DNA from: Agelaius tricolor
Taxonomy: Eukaryota > Chordata > Aves > Passeriformes > Icteridae
Assembly: GCA_023055355.1 (NCBI GenBank)
Contig: JALJCS010000016.1
Coordinates: forward strand, 1,116,001-1,180,000
Direction of reading: 5' to 3'
DNA length: 64,000 bases
Shown here: in pieces, positions 57,616-64,000 of the stretch
How positions within the stretch are numbered: position 1 is the stretch's first letter
Layout of the letters: every line of letters starts with the position of its first letter
Translations under genes and position numbers: made by a program
Notes under the pieces: model-generated
The model's database searches: none
What the model was told of the DNA's origin: nothing
The model's input: the letters and a program-made list of their open reading frames with translations, nothing else

Positions 57616-58824
57616 GAAAGGGGGGGTGCTGATCCCTGTTTTCCTGTGTGGAAGAGGCTGGAATTCTGCTTCCCTGTTTTCCTGGATCTGGGAAGAGCTG
57701 ATGCTGTGGGAGAGGCTGGAATTCTGCTTCCAACTTTTTTTTTTTTGGAGCAATTCTCCGGAGCTCTGAGCTCAGCGGAGCTGCTGGATCAGGAATGAGG
57801 GATCCACGTGCTCCGGCTTGGAGCTGCTCCCGGGTATCCAGAGGGACAAATCCCAATCCCAAATCCAGCTCTGGAGTGGGGTTTGCCGTTCCTGAGCATC
57901 CACCTTTCCCCGGGAAGTGGGAAAAGCCTCTGGAGCGGGATAAAATCCCTGCATGCCCCCCCTCCCCAGCTCCTCCTGCACTGAAATCTGGGAATTTGGG
58001 AATTTGTTGTCATTCCCGGCCTGTGTTTACATTCCTGGTTTCCAGCCTGGTTCTTCCCAAACTCCCGAGGCAGCCGCATCCAAGGCCAGATGCCTCCCAC
58101 AGGTCAGGATCAAGGAGCTGCTGTGGGAACAGCTGGAGCCTGGAAAAATCCGGAAAACCTCTGGGATGATCCCAAAAAATAGGGAGGGAAGGTCGGGAGT
58201 GCGGTGAGATGGAAGCACAAAATCCTGTGGGATTTGGAGGAGCTGGGATTTGGATCCGGGGATTTGTGGGTGCCATTCCCGCCCATGGAGAGGGGTTCGA
58301 ATGGGATGAGCTCCCCATTCCATGATTCCACGAGGAATTCCTGCTATCCAGAGGTTTTTCCAGACAAACAAAAGCTTTTCCTGGATCCAGGGGTCAGCCG
58401 GGAGCACACGGCCGGAGCAGCCTCCTCCTTCTCCAGAGTTTTTGAGGAGTCATCCAAGGATTTTGGGATGGGAAAAAACACGGGATCTTCCCTTTGGGAA
58501 TGGTTGATGTCATTCCCAGATCTGCATCCAGCTGAACTCGCTCCCTGGGATGAAACATTCCCTGTTTTCTCCTCCCCTCTCCCAGTTTTTTATTTTCCCC
58601 CAGTTGTCCCCCCACCCCCGCCTCTCCCAAATTCTCTCCTCTCTCTCCCAGATTTTTCCTCCCTTTCTTCTCAGTTTTTCCCTTATTTTCTTCCCAGCTT
58701 CCCCTCACTTTTATTCCCAGGTTTTTATCCCCTTTTCCCCCAGTTTTTCCCTCTCCTCTCTCTCCCCTCGTTTCCCAGAGGAGGCGAACCCTCCCCATCC
58801 CTGTGGGATCCCACCGGGAGAGGC

Positions 58825-59370
58825 CCGGGATTCCCGGCTGGAATTCCCGGCTGCCACAGCCCCGATTCCAGGTTGGAATTCCCGGCTGGAATCCGCTCCC
58901 TAAAGGGTGGCACGGCCTGGAGGTGGCTGTCCCCATTCCCATCCTTTCCTGCCGTGCCTCATCCCAGGATTCCAGGTGGGAATTCCCGGCTGGCACAGCC
59001 CCGATTCCAGAGCAGAATTCCCGGCTGGCACAGCTGATTCCAGGTGGGAATTCCTGACTGGCCCAGCTGATTCCAGGTGGGAATTCCCGGCTGGCACAGC
59101 GGATTCCAGGTGGGAATTCCCGGCTGGCACAGCGGATTCCAGGTGGGCATTCCCGGCTGGCACAGCGGATTCCAGGCTGGAACTCCTGACTGGCCCAGCT
59201 GATTCCAGGTGGGCATTCCCGGCTGGCACAGCCCCGATTCCAGAGCAGAATTCCCGACTGGCCCAGCTGATTCCAGGCTCGAATTCCCGACTGGCACAGC
59301 TGATTCCAGGTGGGCATTCCCGGCTGGCACAGCTGATTCCAGGCTGGAATTCTCACCTGGACTCCGCTCC
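58825..59370. repeat. 33-bp minisatellite upstream of ITGA11
   Basis: About 14 units of CCAGGTGGGAATTCCCGGCT followed by GGCACAGCGGATT or variants. It ends about 200 bp before the ITGA11 start codon, and both ends are marked by a duplicated CCGCTCCCTAAAGGGTG word. Confidence 0.93.
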
Positions 59371-59572
59371 CTAAAGGGTGTCCCGGCTGGAAAGGGCCGG
59401 CCCCATTCCCATCCTTTCCCTCCTCCCCGCTCCCTGGTCCCTCCCACTCCCTCCCAGCGCTCTCCCGCTGTCAGGGAGCCGGGAAAAGTTTGGGATAAGG
59501 GAAGGGATCTGGGATCGGAGCTCCCAGTCCCGCCGATGCTCGGGAGCGGGGACTGGGGCAGCCGGCGATTCC

Positions 59573-59624
59573 ATGGATATTCCCAGCGGGATTCTCCTGG
59601 CCTGCTCCCTCTGCCTCCTGCCCG
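59573..59624 (+). CDS. ITGA11: ITGA11 coding exon 1 (signal peptide)
   Basis: ATG in the context TTCCATGG. 17 codons plus one base, then donor G|GTGAGT, phase 1. Confidence 0.85.
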
Positions 59625-62600
59625 GTGAGTGCCCGTCCCAATCCCCCCCCAAAAAAACCCGGGAATGGCTTGGAAAAAGTGCTGGAAAAACCTTCAGGCG
59701 GCTCCTGGAAAAGTTTTTCCCGGGAGCGGGAGGGAGCTGGAGGCTGCTGGAAAGGGATGGAGATCCTGGAATTCCCGGGAAGCTCCCGATCCCTCCTCGG
59801 CCTTGGAGCGGGATTAATCGGGATAATCCCGAAGGATCGGAATACTGGGGGGACGGAAAGCTCCCTTTTCCCGAAATCCAGCTTTTCAGAGGTTTGTCCC
59901 GTTGGAAAACGGGGAATGCTCGGGGTTAAATTTAGGAGAGGCTTTAGGCGGAGTTTAATTCCAGGAGCTGATCCTGCGGCTTCTCCCGTTCTGCTCCGGG
60001 GGGGCTGGGATGGATTTTTCTGGGTTTTTTTGGTTTTTTTTTTCCCGGGGTTTTTCCCTTGGGAAAAGCGACTCCCCATTCCTGCTTTAATCCCATCTGG
60101 AACCCGCCCGCCACGGGAGCCGCCGAAATGAGGGGTGGAAACGGGAAAAAAAAAATATCGGGAAAAAAAAAATCGGGAAAAAAAATATCGGGAAAAAAAA
60201 AGCGCTTTTCCCCACCGCCAGGAGCTCGGCCACCGGCTCGCGCCTCCTCCAGCTGCAAACATTCCCAAACTTCCTGCTGGAAAACGCGCCAGCCTGCTCG
60301 GGGTTTTTATGGGATTGGCGCTTTTTTTGGGATTTTTTTTTTCCCCCTTTTCAGCCGCGGGATCCTTTCAAGGGAGCCGCGGCCGAGCCGCTTTTCCTGA
60401 AATAATTGGATCCATGTGTGGATGGAGGCATGGATGTGGCTCTGGAATGGGATGCTGGAAAAATCCTGGGATTCGCCGGATTCCCGGGAAATTCCCCCAT
60501 GGACGCGGTGCTGGTCCATAGAGGGGGGATGGCGGAAGGGGGGTTTGGGAATTCTGCCTTGGGATGTGTGGAAATGATCCCGGAATTTGCTCCCTGGGAT
60601 GAAACATTCCCTGGTTTCCTCTCTTCTCTCACAGTTTTGGGGTTTTTTTCCCTATCCATGGATTTTTCTGGCCATGAATTTTCCCTCAGGGATTTCCACC
60701 CTGGGGAGCTCCTGTCCCTGGGTGTTTCTGGATCCAGGGATTTTTGTGGGAATTCCGGAAGCACAAGGTCCTGCTGTAGCAAAGCCCCCTCCGGAGCTTT
60801 AGGAAACAATTTTGGGAGAGCAGGAATGTTTTTTTTTTTTTTTTTGGGAAACAATTTTGTGGGAAGGCAGGAATGTTCCGGGATGACTGAGCTTCTGTTC
60901 ATCCCCAGCATTCCCGGCCTTCCCATCCAAATCCCGGGATTTTCCCTGAAGCCAGTGACAGACTCTGGGAGCTGGCAGCATTCCCTTGGATTCCCAGGAA
61001 TTCAAGCCCACCCTGCTGCTTCCCAGAGCTTTTTCCCCAAAATTTCTTTATCCTTTGGAAAGTTTTCCTTGTTCAGCTCAATATTCCCTCTCCAGGAATT
61101 CCACCCCGAGCTCTGGCAGTGCCGGAAGCCAGGGGGAAAAAAGCTGGATTTTCCTGACAGCCCAAGAAAAACTGGGATATTCTTCCTGGGAATCAGGAAA
61201 CTCTGGGGCAAAGGCAGCAAAATCCAGCCCCAAATTTTCATGGAAGCAGAACCAGGGTTGGGAATCATGGGAAAGCTTCCAGACACTTCCCAGAATTCTT
61301 TTTCCAGCTGGGAAGACCGAAGGATTCAGGCAGGGCAATTTCTCCCTTTTCTCCCCAGGTTCTCCAAATTTTCTTCCCAGTTTTTCCAATTTTTTTTCCC
61401 CAGTTTTCTGCCCTCCTCCCCTGCTCTTTCCCCCCCCTTTTCCCCCTTCTCTCTCCCAGTTTTTTCCCCATTTTTTTTCCTGGTGCTGGGGCCTTTGGAA
61501 TCATCCCCATCCCAGACATTTCCCTTCCAGGACTTCCTTCTATCCTGATTTTTACCCTGGCAGGAAAGGTGGATTTTATTCCCACCCTTCTTTCCCAAGG
61601 ATTTTCTTGTTTCCCAATGTTTTCCTTGACAAGAGTAAAAAGTTTGGATGCTCCAGAAGCTCCAAGGAAAAGGAGGAATTTGAGGCTTCCTGCCCTCAGA
61701 ATTCCAAGGAAAACCTGGAGCTTTTGGTCGCTTCTTTGGGACAGTGACCAAAGGGGGGAACTTTCAGATTCCCAGCAGGAAAATCTCTCTGGCTCCCAAA
61801 TCTCCTGGATAACCTCTCCCAAAATTCCCATTTCAGCCTGAGCCAGTTGGAATATTCCCAATATTTATTTTATTCCTTTCTTTTCGTCAGAGTTTTGGGG
61901 TTCCATCCATTGCTTGGAATCTTCTCTCCCAGATTTTTCGCTTCCTCGGGATTGAGATGCTCCAGCAGGAGCCACTCCCCGGCTCTCCCCCCTGTTTTTC
62001 CGGAGATTTCCCATTTCATGGAATATTTCTGTTCATTTATTTTTGTTCCTTTTCCGGATTTTTATCCTAAACCGTGGAATGGGATTCTCCAATTTATCCC
62101 GGTGTTCCCATTCCCAAAAATCCTCAGCTTGGGGGTGTGCAGTGCAAAATCCAGGAAAATTAAGAGGAAAATCCATCCCATCCTCTCCAACACTTCCTCT
62201 GCATCCAGGACTCTTCCGGATCCTGGAATTTCTTGCTGGGAATCCAAAGTTCCCAAAATTCCCTCTGATTCCAGGGTGCTCCGATGCCCTTCCCCCTTTC
62301 CCTTTCCCATCATTCCATGGCCTTTCCCAGCTTCCCTCTCTCCCGAGGTTTTCATTTCTTTGGGATGTGAAATGAGGTCAATGCTCCACAAAATATCTTG
62401 GCTCTCATCCCCGTCTCCCGTTTGGGTTTTTTTTTTTTTATCCCGGATTTTTTTATCCCGGCTTTCTAGAATTTCTTTCTGGATCATTTGGAATCTCCTT
62501 CTCCTCGGAATCCGTGGCCGGATTCCTCCATTCCCTGCTCCAGGAGCGGATTTGTTCCCAGGATTCCAAACGTTCCCTTTTTCCCTGACATTCCTGCCTA

Positions 62601-63916
62601 TCCAAACATTCCCATCCTGGATTTTTCCACCTGGGAAGCAGCAGTGCCAAATTTTCCTGCCCACAGCACCTTTATATCCCGAGAAATTCCAAACTGAGCA
62701 TCCTGTTCCCTGTCCTGGAGGAGGATTCCAAGGTTTTTCTTGGAATGAAGCATCCAGCAGGATTCAGGGCATCCAGTCTGGGATATCCCGGTTATCCGTG
62801 TCCATCCTGCTCCTCCAGCCTGGAATTTGGGCCATATCCCTCTGTTCCCATGGACAGCATCTCCAGCATTCCCAAGATTCCCACTCCTGGGGGAATTCCT
62901 GATTTCCCAATTTCCCACCTGGATTTGGCTCCAGGCACAGGGAGGAGCTGCCAGAAAATTCCCCAGATTTTGCTCCAGGTACAGGAAATTTCTCTGGAGT
63001 TTGTCCCCTGTGAGCACCAGGATCCCAGGATCGGGATGCCGTGGATCCTGATCCTGCTCTTCTGTGGGAAGCAGCATTTTCCAGAGGGAAAGGACCAATC
63101 CCAAAAATCACCCTGTCCCAGCTGAAATTCCATCCTTAGGGATGTCCCCCTCCGGAGCTGCCTCTCCTCAGCTCCTGCTCCCACAGGGAATGGGAAATCC
63201 CAGGTTTGGATCCTTGGGAAAACCCTCGGGAGTGGCTGGGATCCCTTTTCCATGGATCCCATCCAGTGATCCCCATGGAAGTGGCCGAATCCATGGAATC
63301 CAGAGGGGGGAGCTCCTTTCTCCTTCCCCTTCCCATCCTGGCTCCAGGGAATTCCCGGCATGAGCTGCTGAGGGCTGGGAATGGGCTGAATTCCCAGAAT
63401 TCTGAATCCTGAATGAGCTCTGAGCTCCATCCCAAGGGCTGGATATTCTCTTGGAGCTCCAGGATGGAGAGCGGAATTTTGGGATGCTGCAGATGAGGTG
63501 GGGCTGGAAGGCTTTGGAATTCCCATCCTGGCTGGGATGGGAACGGGATCAGCCCATCCCTGCTCCTGCAGCACCTTCAAAAATTCGGGAGCAGCTTTCC
63601 CAGGATGGGATGGGTTGGAAGAGCCTCTGGAATTGTCGAATCCAGCCCCAAGCGGGAGCACCCGGAGTGGGGTCTGGGATTGGAATAATTCCATGGCTGG
63701 AACCTTTCCGAGATTTCGGAATTCCAAGTTCGTCCGTGTGCAATTGGTGTTTTCCAGCTTTTTTTGGCTGACGGATCCTTCCCTTTTTTTTTTCCCCTCC
63801 CCAGGATTTGGGAATTCCTTCAACATCGACACCAAGAGGCCCCAGATCATCGCGGGATCCAGGGAATCTTTTTTTGGATACACGGTGCAGCAGCACGACA
63901 TCGGCGGGAAGAAATG
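59573..63916 (+). CDS. ITGA11: Integrin alpha-11, first two coding exons (partial gene)
   Basis: Alpha subunit that pairs with integrin beta-1 as a collagen receptor on fibroblast-like cells. Exon 1 is 59573-59624, exon 2 is 63805-63916; the rest lies beyond the window. Exon 1 starts MDIPSGILLACSLCLLPG, a signal peptide with a hydrophobic core. Exon 2 reads FGNSFNIDTKRPQIIAGSRE, then SFFGYTVQQHDIGGKKW, the start of the first FG-GAP blade of the propeller. The collagen-binding I domain and membrane segment are not in the window. ITGA10 shares similar motifs, but linkage to CORO2B and ANP32A supports ITGA11. Confidence 0.93.
59625..63804 (+). other. ITGA11: ITGA11 intron 1
   Basis: 4.2 kb with no recognised exon. 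It contains an A-rich block of GGGAAAAAAAA words near 60,145-60,205, T-tracts, and pyrimidine-rich stretches near 61.35-61.48 kb. A word GCTCCCTGGGATGAAACATT near 60.59 kb also occurs near 58.54 kb upstream of the gene. Confidence 0.65.
63805..63916 (+). CDS. ITGA11: ITGA11 coding exon 2
   Basis: Acceptor CCCCAG after a T-rich tract, donor TG|GTGAGC, ends in phase 2. FGYTVQQHDI is strongly conserved in collagen-binding alpha integrins. Confidence 0.95.
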
Positions 63917-64000
63917 GTGAGCGGGCTCTGGAAAACTGGGAATTCCAGCGGGAATTTCCTTGGGAATTACACCAACCCACCCCAAATCTCCTCCTCCAGA

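Larger units (their letters stand above)
51861..58820. other. Intergenic region between CORO2B and ITGA11 starts
   Basis: No supported gene. Open frames here are repeat-driven or unlike known families. It holds minisatellites near 53.88-54.01, 54.63-55.0 and 57.3-57.6 kb, a tandem duplication near 55.68-55.91 kb and a CR1 end near 56.03-56.14 kb. Confidence 0.65.

Overview
This window is vertebrate nuclear DNA, almost certainly from a neognath bird and probably a songbird. It contains 3' fragments of CR1-type LINEs, introns packed with GC-rich minisatellites, compact gene spacing typical of an avian microchromosome, and an ANP32A gene carrying the bird-specific duplicated exon. It is a syntenic block matching human 15q23 (CORO2B, ANP32A, NOX5, ITGA11 region). 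No rRNA, tRNA, CRISPR array, prokaryotic gene or intact transposon was seen.

Layout. (1) 175-8945, minus strand: a complete NOX5 coding region in 15 exons, 763 codons, calcium-regulated NADPH oxidase. (2) About 9.0-13.5 kb: intergenic, with CR1 fragments and an AT-rich minisatellite. (3) 13.56-26.35 kb, plus strand: ANP32A with CpG-island promoter, 8 coding exons, 281 codons. Coding exon 5 is the avian duplicated exon and has two in-frame acceptors 12 nt apart. (4) 27.91-51.25 kb, minus strand: CORO2B. Its eleven core coding exons give 475 codons from the conserved start. Candidate upstream exons at 43.3 and 45.7 kb and a CpG-island first exon at 51.2 kb may give longer N termini. (5) 51.9-58.8 kb: intergenic, with minisatellites and one CR1 end. 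(6) 59,573 to window end, plus strand: the first two coding exons of ITGA11, which continues outside the window.

The genes are arranged NOX5 (minus), ANP32A (plus), CORO2B (minus), ITGA11 (plus). The two outer pairs are head to head, and ANP32A and CORO2B are tail to tail with about 1.6 kb between their predicted poly(A) signals. The four genes are functionally unrelated (superoxide production, chromatin/phosphatase-linked acidic protein, actin-binding coronin, collagen-binding integrin) and are linked only by old synteny.

Exon borders were placed by hand from GT/AG sites, reading-phase continuity and remembered family similarity; no alignment was run. All junctions of the four genes keep frame, and the predicted lengths fit the families. 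The most notable structures are the ANP32A exon duplication with its alternative acceptors, a coding 15-residue tandem repeat in NOX5, and two minisatellites (NOX5 intron 5, CORO2B first core intron) whose units copy the end of the neighbouring exon including its splice donor.
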